Below, one piece after another: positions 33,803 to 43,116 of a DNA stretch of 64,000 nt; the stretch's first letter is position 1; every line of letters begins with the position of its first letter. Origin of the DNA: JASLZO01 sp965247995 (lineage in GTDB: Bacteria > Chloroflexota > Dehalococcoidia > UBA6926); assembly GCA_965247995.1 (NCBI GenBank), contig OZ252041.1, forward strand, positions 806,001 through 870,000. The letters run 5' to 3'. Made by a program: the position numbers and the translations under genes. The notes under the pieces are model-generated. The model did not search any database. It saw only the letters and a program-made list of their open reading frames with translations, and was not told the origin of the DNA.

Positions 33803-33907
33803 GCCGAGACCCACACGGCGAAGTGGCCCCCTCGAGTTTGGACGACTCAGGATTTTCCGAAAAGGCGTTTGCGGACTGGACGGCCCGCGCGGAGGTGGGC
33901 AAAAGAA

Positions 33908-33929
33908 GCCCCGCTCGGTTGAGCGGGGC
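33908..33929 (-). terminator. Rho-independent terminator of the AMP-dependent ligase gene
   Basis: GCCCCGCTC (33908-33916) and GAGCGGGGC (33921-33929) form a perfect 9-base stem with a GGTT loop. On the minus strand the stem is followed by TTCTTTTG, a suitable U-rich tail, about 36 bases after the ligase stop. Confidence 0.7.
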
Positions 33930-33964
33930 CCTCTTTGCGCCGGTGTTACGCCGGTCGTTGGCGG

Positions 33965-35533
33965 TTAGTCCTCGATGGGTTCGTCATATTCCTGACGGAG
34001 GTCTCGCTTGAGGACCTTGCCGAGGGGGTTCCGCGGCAGAGGCTCGCTGCGGAAGATAACCGACTCCGGCTTCTTGAAGCTGGCGAGGCTCTTGCGGCTG
34101 TACTCGATCAACTCGTCCTCGGCGACGGGCTCTGCGCTGTTCTTGAGGACGACAATGGCGCGGACCCGCTCGCCCCATTCCTCGTCGGGGATGCCGATGA
34201 TGGCGGCTTCGTCGACGGAGGGGTGGGACATGAGGACCTGCTCGACCTCTTCAGGGGAGATCATCTCGCCGGCGCGCTTGATGAAATCCTTGGCGCGGCC
34301 GGCGAGGAAGATGTAGCCCTCCTCGTCGCGGTAGCCGAGGTCGCCAGTGAACAGCCAGCCGTTGCGGATGGTCTGGGCGGTCTCGGCCTCCTGCTGCCAG
34401 TAGCCCTTCATGAGCTGCGAGCCACGGGCGACGATCTCACCGGTGTCGTTGGTCGAGACTTCGTCGCCATCCTCATCGACGATGCGGATCTCGACGCCCG
34501 CGAGCGGCTTGCCGATGGAACTGAGGCGGTCGAGCTTCTTGTCGATCTCCGCGGGCGTGCCCTCGAGAACGTGGTCTTCAGGCATGAGCGCGGTGATAGT
34601 CGCGGACGCTTCGGTCTGTCCGAAGGCATTGATAAAGCGGGTCCCGGGGAGGTCGTTGATGGCGCGCTTGATGACCTCTTTTGGCATGGGCGCGGCACCG
34701 TAGGTGAGGGTCTCGAGGCTGGAGATGTCGTAGTTGGGCCGCTCCGGGTGCTCGAGCAGGAGCTTGAGCATGGTCGGCACCATCATGGCGCGGGAGACCT
34801 TTTCGTCTTGGACGAGCTTCATCCAGCCCTCGGCGTCGAACTGGCGCTGGACGACGACGGTGCGCCCGCCGAAGACGGCCGAGATGACGGCCTGCATGCC
34901 GGCGACGTGGTAGAGCGGGACGGTGAGGATGTTCTTTTCGATGTCGTCGGGGTCGAGGGGCGTGACGTTATTAAGGGAGTAGCTTCCGACGCTGTCGTAG
35001 GTGAGCATGACGCCCTTTGGGAGGCCCGTGGTGCCGGCGGTGAACATCAGGATCGTGGTGTCTTGGTCGTCGACATCGGTGAAGATCTCGTCATCGGAGG
35101 CACCGGCGATGACCGATTCGAACTCCTCCCAGCCGTCGGCCGACCCTTCGAGGGAGATATAGCGTTCGACCGTTCCGAGGGTGGGACGGAGCTCGTCGAT
35201 GAGACCGAGGTACCGGGCGCCGACGATGACGGCCTTGCACTCGGACGCGTTCACCATGTGCCTGATCTCTTCGGCGCGGCCACGGAAGCTGAGCGGGACG
35301 AAGATCGCACCCAGTTTGGCGCAGGCGAAGTAGGTCTCGATGACCTCGTTGGTGTTGACCTGCATGATGCCGACGCGGTCACCCTTGCCGACTCCCGATG
35401 CGGCGAGGGCGTTCCCGAGGCGGTTGGCCCGGGAGTTGAGGTCGGAGTAGGTAAGGCGTTTGTCCTCGAAAATGATCGCCTCTTTTTCGGGCGCGATCGT
35501 ATTGGAGATCATCAAGAATTCGGCTGTATTCAT
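33965..35533 (-). CDS. Acyl-CoA synthetase-like AMP-dependent ligase
   Basis: A 522-residue ANL-superfamily enzyme. The phosphate-binding loop MFTAGTTGLPKGVM is at about 164-176, YGAAPMP and the FGQTEAS segment follow, and GWLFTGDLGYRDEEGYIFLAGRAKDFIKRAGEMISP is the hinge region. The C-terminal catalytic Lys is in RNPLGKVLKRDL. It activates a carboxylic acid as acyl-AMP and forms the CoA thioester; overall it resembles long-chain fatty acid CoA ligases. The ATG at 35533 gives the conserved MNTAEFLMISN start; upstream in-frame sequence is unlike the family. Confidence 0.92.
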   Translation of the reverse strand: MNTAEFLMISNTIAPEKEAIIFEDKRLTYSDLNSRANRLGNALAASGVGKGDRVGIMQVNTNEVIETYFACAKLGAIFVPLSFRGRAEEIRHMVNASECKAVIVGARYLGLIDELRPTLGTVERYISLEGSADGWEEFESVIAGASDDEIFTDVDDQDTTILMFTAGTTGLPKGVMLTYDSVGSYSLNNVTPLDPDDIEKNILTVPLYHVAGMQAVISAVFGGRTVVVQRQFDAEGWMKLVQDEKVSRAMMVPTMLKLLLEHPERPNYDISSLETLTYGAAPMPKEVIKRAINDLPGTRFINAFGQTEASATITALMPEDHVLEGTPAEIDKKLDRLSSIGKPLAGVEIRIVDEDGDEVSTNDTGEIVARGSQLMKGYWQQEAETAQTIRNGWLFTGDLGYRDEEGYIFLAGRAKDFIKRAGEMISPEEVEQVLMSHPSVDEAAIIGIPDEEWGERVRAIVVLKNSAEPVAEDELIEYSRKSLASFKKPESVIFRSEPLPRNPLGKVLKRDLRQEYDEPIED

Positions 35534-35664
35534 CCGGTGTGTACCCCCCTTAAACCAGTAGCAATTGAACCAGCGCCCCCGACGGGGGCGCACAACCGTG
35601 GATGGTAGCAAACCCTGAACCCGGCGTCACAGGTAAGGGGGGTTGCAGGGGTCCGCGGGGGGCT

Positions 35665-36630
35665 TCAGGCCGAGAGGAGGGATGAGAGCGCGTGCATGAG
35701 CTCGTCGGCAGAGGCGTATCCCTCGAAGCGGGCGGCGATGCGGCCGCCGGGCTCGAGGACGAAGACCCACGATTCGTTGAGGTAGTCGTGGAGGTTGGTG
35801 AGGCCCCAGTCGACGGCTGGCGGGGAGTAGCGGCCCCGGGAGAGGTCGCCCTGGATCTCGTGGGGGTTGTCGTAGACCTCGATGTGGATGAAGTTCGCCG
35901 CCCCGGCGTGCTCCACCGCCAAGGAGGAGACGGTCTCCACCTGCGGGCCGCAGGTCGGGCTGGAGCAGAGGGACGGGGACGCGAACACGAGCACGGTGGG
36001 CAGGCCGTTCGTGACGGCTTGGTCGACGGTGAGTTGGTAGAGCGCGGGGTCGGGATTCGAGCCGGTGGTGAGCATGGATAGGGAATCGACCGTGGCGCTG
36101 GTCTTGTTGGCGGTTGGGGGTGCGGTGTCGCCAACGAACGGCGTGGTGGTCTTGGGCGCGATCGCGACGGGGATCCCGACGGCGAGTTGGCCGAGGTCAG
36201 GGTCGTCGACGGCTGCACGCACGACCCATTGGCCGGTTTCCGGGAAGTCGAGCTCGGCGACGTAGTTCCCGCGGGTGCCGTAGGGCCAGAGGTGGAAACC
36301 AGCGGCGGCGGAATCCGCGGGCGTGGTGGCCATCGACCCATCGGGCGCGACGGGATAGGCGTTGATCGAGACTTCCGGGACGGTGATCAGCGACTCGGGT
36401 GTGAGGAGGAGGAACGAGAAGCGGTTGGGGCCAGGGCCGAGATCGGTGGTGGCGAGGATGGCCTCCAACCCGCCGATTGACTCGATGGTTGGCGCTGGAG
36501 CTTTGGGAACGGGCGGCTCGGGGTCGGACGTGGTCGTGGTCACCGAGACGGAGCAAGCCGCGACGATGATGACGGCGGCCGCGAACGCGAGCCCGCGTAC
36601 GAGGGCCCGTGTGAGGCGTAGGTAGGTCAT
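35665..36630 (-). CDS. Lipoprotein with thioredoxin-like C-terminal domain
   Basis: A 321-residue lipoprotein, lipidated at Cys26 (VAAC). The middle part is a beta-rich domain (about 50-175, LTPESLITVPEVSINAY ... GNYVAELDFPETGQWVVRAAV) like those predicted in copper or ligand-binding exported proteins. The C-terminal part starts ASPSLCSSPTCGPQVETV, a thioredoxin-like helix with two Cys spaced wider than CxxC, then WVFVLEPGGRIAARFEGYASADEL. Its ATG overlaps the stop of the redoxin gene (ATGA). It probably acts outside the membrane with that protein. Confidence 0.78.
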   Translation of the reverse strand: MTYLRLTRALVRGLAFAAAVIIVAACSVSVTTTTSDPEPPVPKAPAPTIESIGGLEAILATTDLGPGPNRFSFLLLTPESLITVPEVSINAYPVAPDGSMATTPADSAAAGFHLWPYGTRGNYVAELDFPETGQWVVRAAVDDPDLGQLAVGIPVAIAPKTTTPFVGDTAPPTANKTSATVDSLSMLTTGSNPDPALYQLTVDQAVTNGLPTVLVFASPSLCSSPTCGPQVETVSSLAVEHAGAANFIHIEVYDNPHEIQGDLSRGRYSPPAVDWGLTNLHDYLNESWVFVLEPGGRIAARFEGYASADELMHALSSLLSA

Positions 36631-37958
36631 GGGCCGGTGTCGTAGGAGCCGAAGGTGAAGGCGAACACGCTAAAGCGGTCTGAGTTGGCGCTGAGCTTCA
36701 GTTCGTGACCACCGTACTCGGGGGCTTCAACGAGGCGGTACATCCGGGGGGAGTCGATGGTGACGATGGTGCGTCCCTCCGGGTCGAGCTCGACGTCCGC
36801 ACCCCATAGTGCCTGTGGGATTGGGGCATCGTCCAGCGTGACGAGCATGGGGAAGGGTCCGGTGGCCTGGTCGAAGTCGATGACGACGTTCGCGCTGCGG
36901 CCGTTGAATCTGAGGGCGACGTAGTCCTCGAAGTTCTTGGTGGTGCGGCCATGTGTGACGCTCTCCACGCCATTTATCCAACTGCCTTGGAGATAGAGGT
37001 GGTGGTTGCGGTGGTCCCCCGGGTCCCGGAAGGTGGTGATGGTGTCCGGAGTGGGGATCACGTAGTAGGTGCTGTTGCCGATGTACGGGTCCGCAGTGGA
37101 GAAGTTCCGCCTGTACCCGGCGTAGAGCTCGCGAGTCTGGCCGGTGTCGTTGGAGCGGAAAGCGAGGGGGTCAAGCTCGGGCACTTGGTTCCTGCTCGAG
37201 GCGATCAGGTCGACGGATGAACCTGATTCGGCGAGGAGGTCCCGGATCACCTGCTCCGTCTCGTCGTATGCGCCCTCACCGAAGTGGGTGTATCGGATGA
37301 TTCCGGTGTGGTCGATGAGGTACTTGGCGGGCCAGAACCGGTTCCGGTAGGCGTTCCAGGTGGCCATCTGATTGTCTTGGATGATCGGGTATTGGAGGTC
37401 GTGGCGCTCGACGGCGTCCCTGACGTTATCGAGGTTCTTTTCGAACACGAACTCCGGCGCGTGGATGCCGAGGATGACCAGGCCCTGGTCCGCGTACTTG
37501 TCGTGCCACTCCTTGATGTAGGGAAGGGTCCTGAGGCAGTTGACGCAGGTGTAGGTCCAGAAGTCGATGAGCACGATGTTGCCCTGGAGGCTGGAGAGGG
37601 TGATGGGCTCGGTGTTGATCCAGCCGGTGGGGCTGACGATGGGAGGCGCGGCGGAGCCGATGAGCACACTGTCGTCACGGGACGCTGGCGCCGGGAGTGT
37701 TGGCGTGGGGTCGCCGCTTACTTGAGGGAGGGTCGTATCGGCGGCGGTGTCCGACTGGAGGGCCGAAGAGGGACGGGTATCTGAGGCATCCCCGGACGAT
37801 GAGTCGGCGGCTGGAGCGCACGCCGCTGCAGCGAGGATGATGGCCGCGGTGATGGCAATGGCGGCGTTCCGGAGAAGGTTGGCGGGGAGGTTCATAGAAG
37901 TAGTCATCATGCCGGTGATACGCGGGAGGTCTTGGTGTGGTTTCACCCCAGCGGTCAT
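36627..37958 (-). CDS. Redoxin lipoprotein with DipZ-like C-terminal domain
   Basis: A 443-residue exported protein. The signal peptide ends in AAAAC (Cys47). A TlpA-like redoxin domain at about 100-245 has the active site FWTYTCVNC (C138/C141) and the cis-Pro-side FWPAKYLIDHTG. The C-terminal domain (about 270-443) is the beta-rich module found in actinobacterial DipZ/cytochrome c biogenesis proteins (STYYVIPTPDTITTF, LYLQGSW, PMYRLVEAPEYGGHELKL-like end). It would exchange thiols outside the membrane. The start overlaps the kinase stop; a Met about 17 residues later is an alternative. Confidence 0.88.
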   Translation of the reverse strand: MTAGVKPHQDLPRITGMMTTSMNLPANLLRNAAIAITAAIILAAAACAPAADSSSGDASDTRPSSALQSDTAADTTLPQVSGDPTPTLPAPASRDDSVLIGSAAPPIVSPTGWINTEPITLSSLQGNIVLIDFWTYTCVNCLRTLPYIKEWHDKYADQGLVILGIHAPEFVFEKNLDNVRDAVERHDLQYPIIQDNQMATWNAYRNRFWPAKYLIDHTGIIRYTHFGEGAYDETEQVIRDLLAESGSSVDLIASSRNQVPELDPLAFRSNDTGQTRELYAGYRRNFSTADPYIGNSTYYVIPTPDTITTFRDPGDHRNHHLYLQGSWINGVESVTHGRTTKNFEDYVALRFNGRSANVVIDFDQATGPFPMLVTLDDAPIPQALWGADVELDPEGRTIVTIDSPRMYRLVEAPEYGGHELKLSANSDRFSVFAFTFGSYDTGP

Positions 37959-38962
37959 GGGACCGTGGTGGTGGTTAGGGCGGTGATGCCGGCGGCGCGC
38001 CAGGTGTCGTAGGCAGCCTGGAGTTCCTTCCAGGTGGGGCTGTCACGGGTGGCGCTCCGTGAGACTTTGAGGCCCGCGGCGGCCGATGCCCAGATGGCCG
38101 CGTCGGGAAGATCGAGGCCACGCGTCCGCATGGCGACAAGCGCACCGAGGAAGGAATCTCCACCGCCGACGGTGTTGTCGACGGTCAGGCCGAGTAGGCC
38201 AAGGGGTAGCACAGGGACGCGGGTCATGCGTCGGCCGCCCTGGTCGAGGACAACGGCCCCCTGGGAGCCCAGCTTCAAGACGACGGCGCAGCGCCACGCA
38301 TGGTGGGCGATCAGGGCAGTCAAGTCGGCGGGGTTGGGGGTGGCACCGAACAGGGTCTGCGCCTCGATCTCGTTTAGCACGAGGACGTCGACGTCGGCGG
38401 CGATGTCCATGACGGCCTCGGAGTCCTGGGCGATGGCGACTCCTGGGTCCCAGAACACCTCCGAGTTGGCGGTCCGTGCGCGGGCCAGCAGCGCTCGTGC
38501 GACGGGGAGGGGCGGATCGGTGACGGCGTAGAAGCGTGCTCCCTCGAGCCAACGAGGAGCCTCGGGACCCTCGACGTGGTGAGGCCCAAGCGCGGTGTTC
38601 GCACCCAGGACGCTGGCGATCACGTTCTGGCCGGTACGGGAGTCGACAGTGATGAACGCGTGGCCGGAGTCGATACCGGGCACGACGACGAGGCCGCCCG
38701 TGACGATGCCTTCCTGATCGAGGAGTCCGCGCTGGGTCGACCCGACATCGTCGTCTCCGATTGCACCGACGAACCCGACTTGACCGGGGCCGAGCAGGCG
38801 CGCGGCGGCGACGGCGACGTTGGCCCCGGTGCCGCCGGGGACTCGCGCGACCTGCGTGACGGTGACCTCTTCACCGGGCACGGGGAGGTGATCGGCGAAG
38901 AGCGTGATGTCCCAGTTAATGGCGCCGCAGACGACGACTGGGGCGCCGGTATTGGTGGCCAT
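37955..38962 (-). CDS. PfkB family carbohydrate/nucleoside kinase
   Basis: A 335-residue ribokinase-fold kinase. The N-terminal PGEEVTVTQVARVPGGTGANVAVAAARLG is the first PfkB signature. The C-terminal DNTVGGGDSFLGALVAMR holds the anion hole and catalytic Asp of the second signature. It phosphorylates a sugar or nucleoside with ATP. The nucleoside hydrolase gene nine bases upstream suggests ribose or a nucleoside as substrate. Its stop overlaps the start of the redoxin gene. Confidence 0.92.
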   Translation of the reverse strand: MATNTGAPVVVCGAINWDITLFADHLPVPGEEVTVTQVARVPGGTGANVAVAAARLLGPGQVGFVGAIGDDDVGSTQRGLLDQEGIVTGGLVVVPGIDSGHAFITVDSRTGQNVIASVLGANTALGPHHVEGPEAPRWLEGARFYAVTDPPLPVARALLARARTANSEVFWDPGVAIAQDSEAVMDIAADVDVLVLNEIEAQTLFGATPNPADLTALIAHHAWRCAVVLKLGSQGAVVLDQGGRRMTRVPVLPLGLLGLTVDNTVGGGDSFLGALVAMRTRGLDLPDAAIWASAAAGLKVSRSATRDSPTWKELQAAYDTWRAAGITALTTTTVP

Positions 38963-38971
38963 TGTTGGGTG

Positions 38972-39922
38972 CTAGGAGGCCGAGTTCGTCAGCCTTGTGA
39001 TGAACAGGTCCTTGAAGTCGGGGTCGGCGACAGCGGTGGCGATTGAGATCGTGGCCGCAGGGTCGCCGCCTTCTGCGGCTGGCCGCCGGTCGGCGATGGT
39101 CTGGCCGCGGGTCGAGCCTTCGGAAAGGACGACTTCGACCGGCAGGTCGATCGTCTCGATCAATCCCGGTTGGGCGATCGTTGCGATGGTGAGGGGGTCG
39201 TGTAGCTGCACGCGGTCGCGGCGGGCGAGTCCGAACCGGGTCACCTCGGCGGCGAGGCGGCCTGCGGGGTCGGACGTCTGGGTGAGCGGGGCGTGGAGTT
39301 CCGGGGTGAGTATCGAGCCGGGGGACGTGGTGACATCGAGGCCAACGGCGGTTACTCGCGCGCCGGAGCGGAAGACGATGTCCGCGGCCTCCGGATCGGC
39401 CCAGACATTGAACTCGGAGACGGATGTCACATTGCCGTGTCCGTAGGGAGTGAGGGCGAATGCGCCGCCCATGATGACGACGTTTTCGAGACGTCCGGCG
39501 AGATCGGGGGCAGCCAGGAACGCGGCGGCGACGTTGGTTAACGGGCCGACCGCGGCGAGGACGATGTCGCCGGGTGGGTGGGCGCGGACGGTGCTGGTGA
39601 TGAACTCGACGGCGGTGGCGTCGATGGTTGAGAGCCGGGAGGGTTGGGGCAGGCTGGTTTCACCCATTCCGTCCGCGCCGTGGATGTGAAGCGCAGGGGT
39701 GAGCGTTCGGACCAGGGGCCGGTCTGCGCCGCGGGCGACGGGCATGTCATTGACATCCAGCGCTTCGAGGAGGCGCAGGGCGTTCGCGGTGGTGAGTTCG
39801 ATCGGGGCGTTACCGGCGACTGTGGTGATGCCGATGAGTTCGATCTCGGGAGACCGGAGGGCGAGTAAGAGGGCGAGGGCGTCGTCGACACCGGGGTCGG
39901 TATCGAAGATGACTTTGGTCAT
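38972..39922 (-). CDS. Inosine-uridine preferring nucleoside hydrolase
   Basis: The start MTKVIFDTDPGVDDALALL carries the Asp cluster (D8, D10, D14, D15 by position) that binds Ca2+ in the IUNH family. The later EFNVWADPEAADIVF and the HDPL segment complete the site. It splits ribonucleosides into base and ribose. Length (316) is normal. It heads a tight set with the PfkB kinase, which could phosphorylate the ribose released, and two thiol-exchange lipoproteins. Confidence 0.95.
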   Translation of the reverse strand: MTKVIFDTDPGVDDALALLLALRSPEIELIGITTVAGNAPIELTTANALRLLEALDVNDMPVARGADRPLVRTLTPALHIHGADGMGETSLPQPSRLSTIDATAVEFITSTVRAHPPGDIVLAAVGPLTNVAAAFLAAPDLAGRLENVVIMGGAFALTPYGHGNVTSVSEFNVWADPEAADIVFRSGARVTAVGLDVTTSPGSILTPELHAPLTQTSDPAGRLAAEVTRFGLARRDRVQLHDPLTIATIAQPGLIETIDLPVEVVLSEGSTRGQTIADRRPAAEGGDPAATISIATAVADPDFKDLFITRLTNSAS

Positions 39923-40357
39923 TGGTTGTGACTCCCTGGCTGATTGCGGTGGCGAGGGCGGTCATAGCATGCCACGGTGGGCCCGAGGGCCAGGATACGG
40001 GAGTGGGCAAGGTGGAGCGCGGTCAGGAAGGGGGCGTTCGAGCGTGGTAGGTGGGTGGTCTTTCCCGATCCGCAGCGGGTGGGCCGGAGTGATGGGTCGT
40101 TTGTGGCACATCGTGAGATCATGGCGGGCGATGCCCGTGGGAGAGCGTGCGCTGGAGTTCCGAGAACCGGGGAGCGCGTGCGCAGGCCCGCGTGACGGTC
40201 GAATTGGGAGCGGTTCGTGCGAGACCGGTGGCACTTGCGTGGCTAGGCGTCAGGCACCAGAACCGCCGACGGACCGATTCGGCGTTCGCATTGGATCGGG
40301 GAGATCGCAGATGCGGTCCAGGCCCTCAGCGGTCTGCCGGCGCTTGCGTTTGTCGCG
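39923..40357. other. Intergenic stretch between divergent genes
   Basis: About 435 bases between the leftward nucleoside hydrolase and the rightward CAP-domain gene. It probably contains both promoters. I see no RNA gene, and small frames look random. Confidence 0.5.
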
Positions 40358-41938
40358 TTGATCCGATCCTTCCGGAACCTGTTCTGGTGGTTGTTCGTCC
40401 GGTTGCTTGTCGTGGCCGTGTTGTTGACCGGCATCCTCACGGTATACCACCGGGGGACTGGCACACCCTTCGGGTCCGCGTTTCGGATGACGACCGACGA
40501 TTACCGTCTGGTGATGACCTGCCCAAGGGATACAGAAACCATCTTGGACTTCGTGCTCCGGTCGCCCCCTGCAGAGGATTCCCCGCCTATGCCAGTCCAG
40601 TACGGCGATGACTGGGCGAGACGATTGTGCGACGGGGAGATCGCCTTGACCGAGGAGTTTGGGAGCGTCTGGTCACCGCAATCCGAGGCCGACCGTTTCA
40701 AGGGCTCTGCATCAACGGCCATGGCAACATCCACACCGCCGCGCCCAGGCGTTGCTGCGGGTCCGCCGACAGGCTCGGAACGGACCGCGTCGCCCACGCC
40801 TGTGGCTCCATCCGCCGTCACCGGTACGGACACCCCTGCTAGCACACCTCTTGTGCCGGTTCCACCACCAGACCTACCAAACGTCACCCCTACTGGCACA
40901 CCGACTTCGCCGATTCCACCCCCAAACCTGCGATTCGTTGAACAGAAGCGCTTCATGCTCGAACTCATTAACGCCGAGCGTTCGGCGGTTGGGTTGTCTC
41001 CGGTTGTGCTGGGCGACAACGTTGCCGCGCAGCTACACGTTGAGGCGTCTCTGGAGAACTGCTCTGTCTCCCACTGGGGTATGGACGGGCTCAAACCGTA
41101 TATGCGCTACAGCCTCGCCGGTGGTTACCAGACCAACGGGGAGAACGTGAGTGGGATCGACTACTGCATCAAGAGGTCCGACCGATACCAGCCCTTGGGC
41201 AGCATCGAGCGGGAGATACGCGAGACGATGGAAGGCTGGATGGACAGCCCGGGTCACCGTCGGACGATCCTGGACCCGTCGTACCGGAACGTCAACATTG
41301 GCCTCGCATGGGATTCCTACAACCTCATGGCGAACCAGCATTTCGAGGGCGACTACGTCGAATATGACCGGCTGCCCGCCATCAAAAACGGGGTTCTGAC
41401 GATAACCGGAGTATCAAAGAACGGGGTGGTGTTTGCCGACGGCGAGGACCTGGGTGTGCAGATCTACTACGATCCGCCGCCGCACGCCCTCACCAGGGGA
41501 CAAGTCTCGAGGACCTATTGCTATGACAGCGGTCGTTTAGTAGCCGCATTGCGCCCGTCTCTGCCGCCGGATTGGTTCTATCCAGAAGACGAGTTCACCG
41601 AGCGATACAGGGCCTGTCCCGATCCTTACGATGTTCCGGCGGACGCCCTTGCGCCACGCTCTCCGGATGAGGCGCACGAGTTCTGGCGGGCGGCATACCG
41701 CGCGAGCCAGACGCTGGTCAGCCGGCCCATCTCGGTGCCTTGGATCACGGCGCGAGAATGGATCGCCGGAGGCGAGTTCTTCTCCGTGACCGTCGACTTG
41801 CGCCACGTGCTGGCGGAGCACGGCCCGGGGGTCTACTCGCTCATCGTCTGGGGCCGGACCGGCGGCGAAGACACGCCGATCTCAGAGTATTCCCTGTTCC
41901 ACGACGCGGTCCCGCCAAACACGTACACGGCTGAATAG
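40358..41938 (+). CDS. Membrane-anchored CAP/SCP-domain protein
   Basis: A 526-residue protein starting at TTG, with one N-terminal membrane helix (LFWWLFVRLLVVAVLLTGIL). A Pro/Thr-rich spacer (about 115-190) leads to a CAP/SCP domain at about 195-330. That domain has LELINAERSAVGLSPVVLGDNVAAQLHVEAS, HWGMDG, the YQTNGENV motif and a WMDSPGHRRTILDPSYRNVNIGLAW end. The His and Glu residues of the CAP cavity are present. A beta-rich C-terminal part follows (to 526). Bacterial CAP proteins act at the cell surface; their biochemical function is largely unknown. Confidence 0.89.
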   Translation: MIRSFRNLFWWLFVRLLVVAVLLTGILTVYHRGTGTPFGSAFRMTTDDYRLVMTCPRDTETILDFVLRSPPAEDSPPMPVQYGDDWARRLCDGEIALTEEFGSVWSPQSEADRFKGSASTAMATSTPPRPGVAAGPPTGSERTASPTPVAPSAVTGTDTPASTPLVPVPPPDLPNVTPTGTPTSPIPPPNLRFVEQKRFMLELINAERSAVGLSPVVLGDNVAAQLHVEASLENCSVSHWGMDGLKPYMRYSLAGGYQTNGENVSGIDYCIKRSDRYQPLGSIEREIRETMEGWMDSPGHRRTILDPSYRNVNIGLAWDSYNLMANQHFEGDYVEYDRLPAIKNGVLTITGVSKNGVVFADGEDLGVQIYYDPPPHALTRGQVSRTYCYDSGRLVAALRPSLPPDWFYPEDEFTERYRACPDPYDVPADALAPRSPDEAHEFWRAAYRASQTLVSRPISVPWITAREWIAGGEFFSVTVDLRHVLAEHGPGVYSLIVWGRTGGEDTPISEYSLFHDAVPPNTYTAE

Positions 41939-41986
41939 ACGTGGCCTCGGCTCCTGTTGAGGAGGGGGTGTGGCGGGAAGGAGTGG

Positions 41987-42937
41987 TCAGAAGGGACGGT
42001 CTGGTTGGCGGGCGGTGATCTCTTCGCGGCAGAGCTCGTAGAAGGAGCAGTTGGGGCAGGCGGCGATGTCGTCCCGGAGCGGGAAGGAGTCGCGGTCGCG
42101 GGGTTCGTTCTTCTCGACGTCGCGGAGGTAGGTGCGCATAGCGGCCACGCTGCCGGCGATGGTACGTCCCGTCTGATCGATGTCCTCGGCGGAGAAGATG
42201 TGGACGGCGGCATTGCCGCTGTTCAGCCACTCGACGCGCGCCCGCACGGTCTCGGCCCCGTAGCGTTCTTTAATAAAGAGCGCGTAGACGGCGACTTGGT
42301 CCCAATCCGGCTCTTCGTAGAGGCCGGTCTTCCAATCGGTCACGGTCCACGAGCCGTCGCCGAGCCGGTAGTGGAGGTCGGGTACCGCGAAGACCTTGGC
42401 TGTGGCGATCTCGAGGGGTTCCTGCAGTTGCTCAGGGCGGATTTCGACGGCGGGAGCGGCGAGCGCTTGGCGGTAGCTTTCGCTGACGCGGAGGTTGGTG
42501 AGGCAGCGGACAACGTGGTCGCGGGCCTCGGTTATCTGCAGGGGTGAGAGGCCTTCGCCGTAGTAGGAGTCGTGGAACATCTTCCAGCGGTTGGGTTGGC
42601 GCTCCCAATTACGTCGCTCCTTGGACTGCAGCCAGGCGTGGTTGAGGTCGCTGCGGACGCGGTCATGAAGCTCGTCGAAGGAGGGTTCGGGGAAGCCGTC
42701 CCTGACGCGCTGGATGGCGTGTCGTGCGGCGTCGTGGACCGCGCCGCCGATCTCGATCGGGAGTGTGGTGAGCTGTTTGAGGCGGTAGACGGTCCGGGTC
42801 GCGTCGTCGGCAGAGGCGAGCCAACCGTTGTGTGAGCTGTAGTACTGGTAGTAGTACTTGCGGGGGCACTCCTGGAAGGTGGAGCGCCGGGTGTGCGACC
42901 AGGAGAAGTCTGGAAAGGGGCGGATTTCGAAGGCCAT
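41987..42937 (-). CDS. RecB/Cas4-like PD-(D/E)XK nuclease with probable Fe-S cluster
   Basis: A 316-residue nuclease. SHTRRSTFQECPRKYYYQYY is the family start, with Cys24. Motif II is AVPDLHY (D187) and motif III is TDWKTG (D201, K203). The C-terminal CPNCSFYELC adds three Cys, which with Cys24 make the four-Cys Fe-S site of Cas4, AddB and related nucleases. The ATG at 42937 is chosen to begin at the conserved MAFEIRPF segment. There is no helicase or CRISPR gene nearby, so it is probably a stand-alone DNA repair nuclease of the PDDEXK_1 group. Confidence 0.87.
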   Translation of the reverse strand: MAFEIRPFPDFSWSHTRRSTFQECPRKYYYQYYSSHNGWLASADDATRTVYRLKQLTTLPIEIGGAVHDAARHAIQRVRDGFPEPSFDELHDRVRSDLNHAWLQSKERRNWERQPNRWKMFHDSYYGEGLSPLQITEARDHVVRCLTNLRVSESYRQALAAPAVEIRPEQLQEPLEIATAKVFAVPDLHYRLGDGSWTVTDWKTGLYEEPDWDQVAVYALFIKERYGAETVRARVEWLNSGNAAVHIFSAEDIDQTGRTIAGSVAAMRTYLRDVEKNEPRDRDSFPLRDDIAACPNCSFYELCREEITARQPDRPF

Positions 42938-43116
42938 TGGGGGTCGCGCGTTTCTCCAGAGGTTCGGGACGGGTCGAGGATACTCCAGAGAAGCCGGTTT
43001 GGAATGGCCGGGTGGCGTGTTTCGCATGGGGCGTCCTTGTCCGTGGAAGGAACGATTCATAGACTCACCGTGATGACTCCTACACCTGCCCCAACGCAAC
43101 GTCGCACGGAAACCGT

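Noticed and set aside
33935..35608. A 557-codon open frame on the + strand opposite the acyl-CoA synthetase
   Set aside because: It is the antisense shadow of a GC-rich gene with clear ANL-family motifs on the minus strand; its own translation is Asp/Gly/Leu-rich without any domain.
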